Positions 1 to 6,717 of a stretch of 64,000 nt of DNA are shown here, piece after piece. Numbering within the stretch: position 1 is the stretch's first letter; every line of letters starts with the position of its first letter. A program made the translations under genes and the position numbers. The stretch spans positions 1 through 64,000 of the forward strand of contig JANQQK010000005.1 of the NCBI GenBank assembly GCA_028289375.1. Reading direction: 5' to 3'. The notes beneath the pieces are model-generated. The model had not been told where the DNA came from. It worked only from the letters and a program-made list of their open reading frames with translations, and made no database searches. This stretch comes from Phycisphaerae bacterium. GTDB lineage: Bacteria > Planctomycetota > Phycisphaerae > UBA1845.

Positions 1-39
1 CGGCTTGAAATTCGCGCCCATGATCGGAATGCGAACCAT
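1..39 (-). CDS. N-terminal fragment of an unknown protein (phage-like region)
   Basis: Thirteen codons are visible, beginning ATG and reading MVRIPIMGANFKP before the window edge. A good Shine-Dalgarno core (GGATAGGAG) lies about 8 bases before the ATG and overlaps the stop region of the upstream gene, which ends 10 bases away, so the two genes are probably co-transcribed. The product is too short to identify. Its position after a virion-type protein suggests another structural protein of the same element, but that is inference only. Confidence 0.55.
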   Translation of the reverse strand, partial: MVRIPIMGANFKP

Positions 40-49
40 GGTGGTACTC

Positions 50-1939
50 CTATCCGAAGGTAATGCCGGTCACGTTGTCGAGATCGACCGGGAAATCACC
101 GCCGTCTGTCGGTGCGTTGTTGCCTTCGAGGAAGAACAGTGGCAGTGAGTCCGTATCGTCCGTGCCTCTCTTGTAGATGATGGCGCCGCGAATGAAAGCG
201 TTGTTGGTTCCGCCGAGCGTCGGCCAGGTCAGGTCGTTGATCACCAACTGACCGCGATTGTTGGTGTTGTCGGAGCTGACGGCCATCGTCACGGGCAGTC
301 GTGACGCACCTCCGAATCCGCCGGCGTAGTTGTCAGCGGCCGGTTCGTTGGCAGACGGATCATTCGCGTCATCCCCGCCGGTATCGATGGCGGTGATGTC
401 GGGGTCGGGCGTGTGTGCCTGGTCGAGCAGCATGGCCTCGAACGTATCCGAGCCGAGGTTCAGCTGTCCGTTCCATAGCAACTCTGAAACGTGGTTGTAC
501 ATGAAGTTCACGGTAATGGTACTCCCTTCGCCATAGGCTCCAATGAACGTGCCGCCTTGCCCGGCGGTGAGCAGGGCGGATCCTTCTTCGAGATGCAGGC
601 CCGGCATATCGGGCGAGCCGCCATTCAATACCTCTGCGGTGTTGATCGTGAGATTGGTGATGTCAACGAACGGGTCGCTGATCTGAGTGAGCGAGTTTGC
701 TTCCTGGCCAGACACATCGCTGTGATCGTTGTGGCTCGTCGCGTCGCCGATGGCGATGTAGTCGGCCAGCAGGATCGGGTTGGACCTGGCGAAGTTGAAG
801 TGGATGTCCTTCTCGCCGTTCCCGTAGAAGATCGAGTTCAAGACGGTGGCGTCGGCGTCATTGCCATTCGACTCGTCGTGGACGATGCCGTTGCGGGAAT
901 TTCTGACCGAGGTGCAGTGTGACACGCTCAATCGCACCGCATTGTTCGCGATGCCGTCCTTGTTCCCGATTGAGACACAGTATTCCATGGAACAGTCAGC
1001 TGCGCCGCCAAGTCCGTCTCCGAATGGCGCAGGGCCCCAAACACCAATCTTGAAGCCGTTGCCATCGCCATTGCCAGCACCAATGTGCCCAGTTGAGACG
1101 ATCCGCCTCAGCGTGTTGCGGTGGGAACCGATGGATATGTCGACGCCGTCGTCCGCATTGAAGGCGACGACTGTATCGATGACGTCGTTGTCCTTGGCGC
1201 CGAAGATCTGCAGTCCGTCGCTGTCCTCGTCGTCCTGCGTGTTGTCGTGGCAGTAGCAATGGCGAACCACGCAGTAGCGTGCGCCCTCGTCCGGATCTGT
1301 CTGTACACCGCTGGTTGTGGTTCCCTGTAAAACGATTCCGCGACCACAATTCCAGACCTCGCAGAACTCAACCACGCAATAGTGCGCTCGACTGCCAATG
1401 ACGATCCCCGGCAAGTTGCTGGGCGAGCCGCCAATCGTGTCGAGGTTGTCGTGGGCCTTGATGCCGATGACGTTGATGTAGTCGGAGTCCTGGACGCGGA
1501 AGAGCCGCCCCTTGCCCTCCTTTACGGTGATGTTGCGGTAGGTGACGTACTGCTGGAACTCGATCCTGACGCACTCGTTGTGCGACAGCTCGCCGTCGTA
1601 TGTGACGGGTTCACTGACCGGGTCGTACGCCTCGAAGGTAACGCGGGCACCAGATGTGCCGGAGATCCCGACATCGTGAACGGGCTCGACCTCGACGGTG
1701 TCGGCGAATTGTGAGGTGTAGTCGACATTGCCTGTCTCAGAGCCGCCCCGAAGTCGGACGATCAGCTCCTGGCCGGGAACATGCGCCGCTTCGGCGTCTT
1801 TCGGATGTGCGTAGGGCCTTGCAATCGTTCCGAGGATAGCCTGACCGTCGTATTCCGGTTCCGTCTGCTGGGAGGGATTCGGATTGACGAAAACGATGCC
1901 CATGACACTGATCCAGTTGACGAGGGTCAACGCCCTCAT
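50..1939 (-). CDS. Right-handed beta-helix protein, virion-like
   Basis: About 629 residues. The ATG at 1939 is preferred over an in-frame TTG two codons upstream because GAGGAG sits 9 bases before the ATG. After a hydrophobic N-terminus, roughly residues 100-450 have the Asn/Asp/Gly-rich, short-strand pattern of parallel beta-helix (pectate-lyase-like) proteins, with repeated phrases such as CVVEFCEV, CVVRHCYC and CSMEYCVS. The last 70 residues (RGAIIYKRGTDDTDSLPLF, then FPVDLD) resemble the C-termini of phage virion proteins as I remember them; no search was run. It lies in a tight minus-strand run with 18 bases to the gene before it. Alternative: a secreted polysaccharide lyase or adhesin. 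The fold is fairly sure; the phage assignment is moderate. Confidence 0.7.
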   Translation of the reverse strand: MRALTLVNWISVMGIVFVNPNPSQQTEPEYDGQAILGTIARPYAHPKDAEAAHVPGQELIVRLRGGSETGNVDYTSQFADTVEVEPVHDVGISGTSGARVTFEAYDPVSEPVTYDGELSHNECVRIEFQQYVTYRNITVKEGKGRLFRVQDSDYINVIGIKAHDNLDTIGGSPSNLPGIVIGSRAHYCVVEFCEVWNCGRGIVLQGTTTSGVQTDPDEGARYCVVRHCYCHDNTQDDEDSDGLQIFGAKDNDVIDTVVAFNADDGVDISIGSHRNTLRRIVSTGHIGAGNGDGNGFKIGVWGPAPFGDGLGGAADCSMEYCVSIGNKDGIANNAVRLSVSHCTSVRNSRNGIVHDESNGNDADATVLNSIFYGNGEKDIHFNFARSNPILLADYIAIGDATSHNDHSDVSGQEANSLTQISDPFVDITNLTINTAEVLNGGSPDMPGLHLEEGSALLTAGQGGTFIGAYGEGSTITVNFMYNHVSELLWNGQLNLGSDTFEAMLLDQAHTPDPDITAIDTGGDDANDPSANEPAADNYAGGFGGASRLPVTMAVSSDNTNNRGQLVINDLTWPTLGGTNNAFIRGAIIYKRGTDDTDSLPLFFLEGNNAPTDGGDFPVDLDNVTGITFG

Positions 1940-1957
1940 GGTCAATCGCTCCTCAGA

Positions 1958-2524
1958 TCACGCGAAACCGCGCCACTTGCCCGGCTCCTGGCACCGCATC
2001 TCGCAGATTGCGTTGTAGACCTGCTTCAGGCCCTTCGTGATGTCGCGCATGTTGGCACCGGGGTATGGAATCTTCAAAAACAACGCCTCGAGCCCCGCTT
2101 GGACATGGCTCATCGACTTGTCGACGCATGACTGCGCCAGTTGGCCGAGTTCCTCGGCCGCCGGTGTCGTTGATGAGTCGCACATTGCCTTGAGCTCACC
2201 GGCGACGGCGCGGGTGAAGGGATTCAGTGGAATACGCCGGTCGGTCGTGTTCTCGACGGCTTGACCGTACATCCGCTCGATCGCGTCATGAAGCGGCTTC
2301 AGCCAGTGTGCCAGTGCATCGGCGTTGGGCTGGCTCGAGGCGAATCGACGAAGAGCAGCCCGCACGTAGTTGAGCGACTTGTCGACGCACGATTGGACCA
2401 TGTCGGCCAACTCGATGCCGGTTGCCGACGTGTCCGATTCGAGCATCGCCCGCAGCTTGTGGCCGGTTGGTGCCGCGAACATGCTGACTTGAACGGGAAC
2501 TGTCTGTGCGGTGATGGCGGTCAT
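1958..2524 (-). CDS. Unknown protein with an internal duplication
   Basis: 188 residues with no recognised family. It contains two related halves: a segment with QSCVDKSLNYVRAAL in the first half recurs as QSCVDKSMSHVQAGL in the second, each followed about 30 residues later by a helix ending AIERM or AICEM. Both units look all-helical. Its ATG overlaps the TGA of the upstream lipoprotein gene (ATGA), so translation is probably coupled. There is no signal peptide or membrane segment, so it is probably cytoplasmic or a virion-internal protein. No function is proposed. Confidence 0.6.
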   Translation of the reverse strand: MTAITAQTVPVQVSMFAAPTGHKLRAMLESDTSATGIELADMVQSCVDKSLNYVRAALRRFASSQPNADALAHWLKPLHDAIERMYGQAVENTTDRRIPLNPFTRAVAGELKAMCDSSTTPAAEELGQLAQSCVDKSMSHVQAGLEALFLKIPYPGANMRDITKGLKQVYNAICEMRCQEPGKWRGFA

Positions 2525-2721
2525 TCGCTTACAGGATCTGCGACCGCAGTCGGAGAGGGCGGTCCCACGAAGAGGTCACGCAACGCCTCGTCAACTTCGA
2601 TGCCGAAGCTGGCTTCGGACGAGAGCTTCTCGACACTCAAGTCCCACTTGGCCGTGGCCGTGCAACCGGTCAACGCGCTAAGCCCAAGAACCGCCAGCAA
2701 TAGCTTCAACAGAATCGACAT
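2521..2721 (-). CDS. Small lipoprotein
   Basis: 66 residues. The N-terminus has a positively charged start, a hydrophobic stretch and a lipobox LTGC at about residues 17-20, so the mature lipoprotein would be only about 47 residues. AAGGAG lies just before the ATG. It is the second gene of a minus-strand cassette and overlaps its downstream neighbour by 4 bases. Small lipoproteins next to a small membrane protein occur in phage lysis modules (spanins), but nothing here proves that role. Confidence 0.6.
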   Translation of the reverse strand: MSILLKLLLAVLGLSALTGCTATAKWDLSVEKLSSEASFGIEVDEALRDLFVGPPSPTAVADPVSE

Positions 2722-2722
2722 A

Positions 2723-3013
2723 TCAGTTCTCCTTGCGTTCGAGGTATCGAATCATCCGATTGGTGGCCTCGGTGTTGCGGTTCATCGCATCTGCGACATC
2801 GCGAAGGACACCGGGGTACGTCTCGATCATGGCTTTGAGCGATTGCTCGTATTGGAGGAAGGGGGATTGCACCTGGATCAGGTGCTCAACTTCGGTTCGT
2901 GTCGGACGTTCAGAGAGGTTGATGCTGCCGATGATCACGGTCACCAAGACACACCCAAGCGAGACCGCCACGGTCATCCATTTCGACGATCCGTTCGAGC
3001 TGCCAATCGCCAT
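2723..3013 (-). CDS. Small single-pass membrane protein (holin-like position)
   Basis: 96 residues from the ATG at 3013, which is preceded by GGAGG; a longer reading frame to 3055 has no good ribosome site. One transmembrane helix (about residues 14-33, VAVSLGCVLVTVIIGS) is followed by a helical, charged C-terminal part. It is the first gene of the cassette and lies downstream of a plausible promoter at 3070-3098. Size and layout fit a phage accessory or holin-like protein, but no family signature is visible. Confidence 0.55.
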   Translation of the reverse strand: MAIGSSNGSSKWMTVAVSLGCVLVTVIIGSINLSERPTRTEVEHLIQVQSPFLQYEQSLKAMIETYPGVLRDVADAMNRNTEATNRMIRYLERKEN

Positions 3014-3069
3014 CCTTGGCCTCCGATGTTCGTGAAAGATGCATATGCTATACACATGCTATTCGGCGC

Positions 3070-3098
3070 AGAATAGTACCGAAAAGTGGCAATTACAA
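3070..3098 (-). promoter_or_regulatory. Candidate sigma70-type promoter for the phage-like cassette
   Basis: On the minus strand TTGTAA and TATTCT are separated by exactly 17 bases, about 57 bases before the start at 3013. Between promoter and gene lie two near-direct repeats (CATATGCTAT and CACATGCTAT, 3043-3063), a possible operator. The surrounding 60 bases are more AT-rich than the rest of the window. Confidence 0.4.
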
Positions 3099-3117
3099 GC
3101 CGTTTTTAGCCTGATTT

Positions 3118-3169
3118 CCCCTTTGGGGGTCTTTTAAGGCCCCAGCGTCTGCCATTCCGCCACTCGCCC
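3118..3169 (-). pseudogene. 5' half of tRNA-Leu(UAA), truncated
   Basis: Reading on the minus strand from 3169: an acceptor-like GGGCGAG, then TG, a D-arm GCG...CGC enclosing the class II pattern GAATGGCAGA, then an anticodon arm with loop CTTAAAA, giving anticodon UAA (bases 3134-3136). The anticodon stem has one G-A mismatch. After the stem the similarity stops: no T-arm (GGTTCRANNCC) and no complementary acceptor strand CTCGCCC follow within 100 bases. So only the 5' half is present, directly adjoining the phage-like genes. This fits an integration junction inside the anticodon loop or a decayed tRNA. It could be a chance resemblance, but the D-arm plus UAA loop is a strong match. Confidence 0.5.
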
Positions 3170-3282
3170 AAGCGTCTCATGAACGAAAATCATACGCCGT
3201 ACTTGCAGTGGTCACAATCACGACACCGTCTGGCAAGCGGCTTGCACGAACGCGTGGCCGCGGTGGGGCGAGCGTCACCGTC

Positions 3283-5223
3283 CTAATGCTCATCGCCTGT
3301 GCGAATGGTTGGGCAGTCGGGATGTTCGCGCTTGTACATCTCTTCGGGCATCTTGCCGGATATCCACGCAGGGTTCATCGGGTAGACCGACGGACTGAAG
3401 ATTACGCCGTAAATGTGCCACACGAAGATCGCGAGCGTCGCAAGCCATGCTTCGTAGTAATGAATCACTTGTAGAACGTTGAGCACGCCAAGTGAGAAGC
3501 TCCACCGTTCGATGAAGTAGTCCGGAAACCACAGGGGAATGCCCGTGCCCACCATGATCACCGCGCCCCAGATCAACGCCCAGTATTCGCATTTCTCCAT
3601 GTAACTGAATCGTCCGAAGCGTGCCGGCTGATCGCGCCGGCCAAGGAAAAACAGCGCGCTCTGCTTGACGTGCGTGAAGTCCTTACGGCTCCAGATCATG
3701 TCGCGTATGAATCGCCGGCCACGCGTCGAGAACAGATACACCAGATGCCACACGCACCAGACCAGAAATACCACGCCCGAAATTCGGTGAATTGGGCCGC
3801 GATAGAGAAAACCCGCACCATCGCCCCAGCCGAACAACCACTCGACCCAGAATGCATCACTGAACCGCAGTGCGAACCCCGTGATCACCAGGGCGATGAA
3901 CGAGAGCATCAAGATCCAGTGCTGAAGCGTCTCGTTCACCGTCATGCGGACGACGTGTTTCAGATTGCCCATCAGTTGCACGTGACGCACCCAGTGGCCG
4001 ACGTTGTGCATGAGCATCAGTCCGATCGTCACAGCGATCATCGCCATGTAGAAGACGGTGAAAAAGTGCGTCCACCTTGTGTCGGGCTGGACCGGTGGAT
4101 TGTGAATCGAACGCGAGGCCCGCGACTCGGACATGCCCGGGTGGCACTCGGTACATGTCGCCTGCACATTGTCCGGATGCACCATCGAGTCGGGGTCTGT
4201 TTGCGGGAGCAACTTGTGCACACCATGACAGGACACACAATTGGCCACATGAACGCGACCCGACTTGCTCTTCAATCCATGAAACGGATCGATGTAGCTC
4301 TTTGGCTCTGCAGAATCATAGCCGGCGCGTTCGGCCAGAATTGGCGACGAGTGACAACGAACGCAGGCATGAATCGAAAGATGATTCGCGCTGACCGTTG
4401 AATCGGCATCGTCGGGTGGGGCGATGCGATGTTCTCCGTGGCAGTGCGTGCAAGTGGCCGAGGAGACATCGCCGCGTTTAACCAGTTGACCATGAATCCC
4501 CTGCCAGTAGTCGTCCGCTTCGGACCTGTGACAGTCGCCGCAGGTGTCCGACACGCGGAGGAAGTGCGTTGCCGAGTCAACGTGCCCCGAGTGAAGGATG
4601 ATGTGCGCGGAGCGATGGCCGTCTTCGGCGCGCGAACCGTGGCAGTCGAGACAGGTGGCTGCTTGAGCCTTGCCGTCTGCTCTTGCCAACGCGTGAACGC
4701 TTGACATGTAGAGCGATACGTGGCCGGAACTGACGTTGGGATGTCGTCGGGCGACGTCTTCATCGGTGTGGCACGCGATGCAAACCGCCGATAAGTTGCT
4801 TCGGTGCGTCATCGCCTTGGCGTCCGAGGAACGGCGGATATCGTGTGCCCCGTGGCAGTCCTGACAGGCGGGCATGTCCGCGTGCGCATCAATCTCGCGC
4901 ATACCGTGCTGACGATACGTATCAAGCACATCTTGGTGACATGCGCTGCAATTCACCGGTTCAGCCGGGACGACATGCGGATTCGCTGCATTCAGATCAA
5001 GCTCGTCCAGTGCAATCGACGTGTGGCAGCGGATACAGCCCATGTGGGCGTGTACCGATGCACCGATCAATGCGTCGTATGTCGTGTTGATGCTCTGACG
5101 TTTGACGTCCTGGTGGCAGTCAAGGCAGCTCTCGATTTCCACACCGGCAGCCCAGGCAGGTTGAACAAGCAGGGCGATCAGGGTCAGAATCGGCGTGACC
5201 GTGTTCCGGCAAACGGGCAACAT
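3283..5223 (-). CDS. 11-haem cytochrome c fused to a cytochrome b561/FdnI-type membrane domain
   Basis: 646 residues from the ATG at 5223, chosen because AGGAG precedes it. A signal peptide (to about residue 26, ...PAWAA) leads to a periplasmic half with eleven CxxCH haem-binding motifs (CLDCH, CIRCH, CSACH, CQDCH, CIACH, CLDCH, CGDCH, CTHCH, CVRCH, CVSCH, CTECH). The C-terminal half (about residues 400-630) has five hydrophobic helices with membrane histidines (LMLMHNVGHW, LYRGPIHR, VWHLVYLF, FVWHIYG), as in the di-haem b subunits of formate dehydrogenase or hydrogenase. The fusion could carry electrons between the quinone pool and a periplasmic chain of haems; direction and partner are unknown. 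It is the last gene of a block with a sensor kinase and a sigma54 activator. Confidence 0.85.
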   Translation of the reverse strand: MLPVCRNTVTPILTLIALLVQPAWAAGVEIESCLDCHQDVKRQSINTTYDALIGASVHAHMGCIRCHTSIALDELDLNAANPHVVPAEPVNCSACHQDVLDTYRQHGMREIDAHADMPACQDCHGAHDIRRSSDAKAMTHRSNLSAVCIACHTDEDVARRHPNVSSGHVSLYMSSVHALARADGKAQAATCLDCHGSRAEDGHRSAHIILHSGHVDSATHFLRVSDTCGDCHRSEADDYWQGIHGQLVKRGDVSSATCTHCHGEHRIAPPDDADSTVSANHLSIHACVRCHSSPILAERAGYDSAEPKSYIDPFHGLKSKSGRVHVANCVSCHGVHKLLPQTDPDSMVHPDNVQATCTECHPGMSESRASRSIHNPPVQPDTRWTHFFTVFYMAMIAVTIGLMLMHNVGHWVRHVQLMGNLKHVVRMTVNETLQHWILMLSFIALVITGFALRFSDAFWVEWLFGWGDGAGFLYRGPIHRISGVVFLVWCVWHLVYLFSTRGRRFIRDMIWSRKDFTHVKQSALFFLGRRDQPARFGRFSYMEKCEYWALIWGAVIMVGTGIPLWFPDYFIERWSFSLGVLNVLQVIHYYEAWLATLAIFVWHIYGVIFSPSVYPMNPAWISGKMPEEMYKREHPDCPTIRTGDEH

Positions 5224-5303
5224 GCGAAGACTCTCCTGGCGCACATCAAGTGTACGTGTTGAAGTTGCTCGATGACATGCGGAGCGTCAAGGGTTCATGA
5301 ATG

Positions 5304-5323
5304 GTTGATGTGATGAAATCAAC
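5304..5323. promoter_or_regulatory. Inverted repeat upstream of the multihaem cytochrome
   Basis: GTTGAT and ATCAAC form perfect 6-base arms separated by 8 bases, about 80 bases before the cytochrome start. The spacer is too long for an FNR/CRP half-site pair (4-6 bases), so the binding protein is unknown. It is a possible operator separating the cytochrome gene from the CBS gene. Confidence 0.3.
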
Positions 5324-5351
5324 GCATCAGCTGCGGTCTTGTTCCGTATCG

Positions 5352-5972
5352 TCAGGACGTTTCAGGCAGGAGCACAACCAGGCCCGCATCGCGTAGCTGG
5401 CGCTCAATGTTCCCCGATGTCTGATCCGACACGCGCAGGTACAACGTTGGCTCATCTCCGTCGCGTCGAATCTGCGAGACGATCGCACTCAATATTCGCC
5501 CATCGTAGGACTCGAGTGCTTCAAAGGCGTGGCGAAGGTCGGCGCGGATGTCGGGTAGAGCAACCTCCACGCGGCTGCCTGCCATGTCCAGTCCCATGAC
5601 GAAGCGAAACGCGCGCAGCATGTCAAACCGCGTAATGATTCCCGCCAGTTCCTTGCGATTCATGACCGGCAGGGCGTTGAAGGAATTCGCGCAGAACAGC
5701 GCGACGGCGTGGTCCAGCGTGGCGTCCGACGGAAGGGTCTCCGGATCACTGGTCATCACTTCCGACACTTCGAGCGAATCGCCGAGTTTTTGCTCGAAAC
5801 CGATGGCAGATCTGATGTCGCGATCGGTGATCATGCCGACAAGTCTTGCTGACTCATCGACGACAGGTAGCTGATGAATCCCGCGTTCGTGGAGACGCTC
5901 CCAAGCGGCTGTGACGGAGTCTGTCTCACGAACGGTCTGCGGGCTTGTGGTCATCCAGTCTTTGACAAACAT
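5352..5972 (-). CDS. Tandem CBS-domain protein
   Basis: 206 residues with two CBS domains (about residues 1-60 and 70-130), each with the typical pattern (VKDWMTTSPQTV ... LPVVDES..LVGMITDRDI; VMTSDPETL ... LPVMNRKELAGIITRFDM). CBS pairs usually bind adenine nucleotides and report energy state. A further 70-residue C-terminal part has an ACT-like beta/alpha pattern. GGGGAGG precedes the ATG. It lies between the receiver-like protein and the cytochrome, so it may tune this respiratory block, but its partner is not visible. Confidence 0.85.
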   Translation of the reverse strand: MFVKDWMTTSPQTVRETDSVTAAWERLHERGIHQLPVVDESARLVGMITDRDIRSAIGFEQKLGDSLEVSEVMTSDPETLPSDATLDHAVALFCANSFNALPVMNRKELAGIITRFDMLRAFRFVMGLDMAGSRVEVALPDIRADLRHAFEALESYDGRILSAIVSQIRRDGDEPTLYLRVSDQTSGNIERQLRDAGLVVLLPETS

Positions 5973-6009
5973 GATTCAACCTCCCCTTCCATGGGAGTCT
6001 CTGTCGAAG

Positions 6010-6031
6010 CCGGTCCCGCGTGCCGGACCGG
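6010..6031. repeat. Hairpin between receiver-like gene and CBS gene
   Basis: CCGGTCC and GGACCGG form a perfect 7-base stem around an 8-base loop. No T-run follows on either strand, so it is not a classical terminator. It may be an mRNA-processing or stability element that separates the two genes. Confidence 0.4.
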
Positions 6032-6038
6032 CGCTCGG

Positions 6039-6401
6039 TTATAAATGATGGGCCTTGAGAATCTTGCGAAGCTCTGCCAGTTCGAAGGGCTTCTCGACGG
6101 TCACACGATTGGCGAGGTGTGTTTCGGAGTGCTCCCCGATGGTGGTCATCTCGATGATCAGGGCATCGGGGTTGTCGGTGAGGATTTCGTGTTCCACGTC
6201 TTCGATCTGCACGTCGGGCAAGTTATCGGACACCATCGCCGCGTCGGGGTGCCAACACTTCATCTGGTCGGCTGCTTCCGCCGCGGAACGAACTTGGAGG
6301 ATATCGTAGTCCTTCTGAAAGTATGACTTTAGCGACCACGCTGTCAACTCGTCAGGTTCGACGATCAGAAGTTTCCGGGTTGGAAGGGCAGCGGTTTGCA
6401 T
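6039..6401 (-). CDS. Receiver-like protein lacking the phosphoacceptor Asp
   Basis: 120 residues from the ATG at 6401; the start was chosen because the receiver fold begins there (MQTAALPTRKLLIVEPDE) and upstream codons are not conserved-looking. A single receiver (CheY-like) domain and no output domain. The acidic pocket (EPDE) and the C-terminal Lys (VEKPFE) are kept. The usual Asp in the beta3 end is replaced: MVSDNLPDV aligns with MLDHKLPDV of the neighbouring activator, which puts Ser at the phosphorylation site with Asp one residue later. It may be a phosphorylation-independent adaptor of the adjacent two-component system. The start has no strong ribosome site. Confidence 0.7.
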   Translation of the reverse strand: MQTAALPTRKLLIVEPDELTAWSLKSYFQKDYDILQVRSAAEAADQMKCWHPDAAMVSDNLPDVQIEDVEHEILTDNPDALIIEMTTIGEHSETHLANRVTVEKPFELAELRKILKAHHL

Positions 6402-6565
6402 CGAGAAAATGCAGAGCAGATTTCGTGCCGCACCCTGAAGAATCGAACAGTGGGGTGCTGCCCCCATTCTGCGAGGCAAATCCCCCACGACTGGGGTATA
6501 TCACAACGGCAATTGCTGTCGGGTGTCGAAAGCCCCGGGCCATCAGGTCTAACCGCCGTTCAGTG

Positions 6566-6581
6566 TGGCACGATACGTGCA
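6566..6581 (+). promoter_or_regulatory. Candidate sigma54 (-24/-12) promoter
   Basis: TGGCACGATACGTGCA differs from the TGGCACG-N4-TTGCW consensus at one position. GG at 6567-6568 and GC at 6579-6580 are separated by the required 10 bases. It lies in the 316-base non-coding interval 6402-6717 and points towards a structured stretch, not towards an open reading frame. A sigma54 activator gene ends 137 bases away on the other strand. Confidence 0.5.
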
Positions 6582-6590
6582 GAGAGGTAG

Positions 6591-6700
6591 AGTTGCGTGG
6601 CAGTCGACGGGTTAACGCCTGTTCAATGCTCATCCCATCCCGGCCCGAACGGACGGGTGCCGTCGACTGCCCCGTTTCTTTGCGGGACTTCTTTGCAGTC
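6591..6700 (+). ncRNA. Putative structured small RNA, sigma54-driven
   Basis: The expected transcription start of the sigma54-type promoter is about 6591. Eight bases later a 12-base perfect inverted repeat begins: GGCAGTCGACGG (6599-6610) and CCGTCGACTGCC (6660-6671). Inside it a second helix can form (CCCGGCCCGAACGGACGGG region, 6638-6657). The closing stem is followed by CCCGTTTCTTTGCGGG and ACTTCTTT, a weak terminator-like hairpin ending near 6695. No start codon with a ribosome site or coding pattern is seen. The rest of 6402-6717 holds no recognisable gene. Alternative: the inverted repeat serves the minus-strand transcript between the two regulator genes. Confidence 0.4.
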
Positions 6701-6717
6701 GAGGCGATGGCCGCCGG

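Noticed and set aside
3118-3160. Group I intron in the tRNA-Leu(UAA)
   Set aside because: The anticodon loop CTTAAAA is uninterrupted at the usual insertion point; the break comes later.
5304-5323. FNR/CRP site before the multihaem cytochrome
   Set aside because: The half-sites TTGAT/ATCAA are 8 bases apart, not the 4 needed for FNR; kept only as an unspecified inverted repeat.
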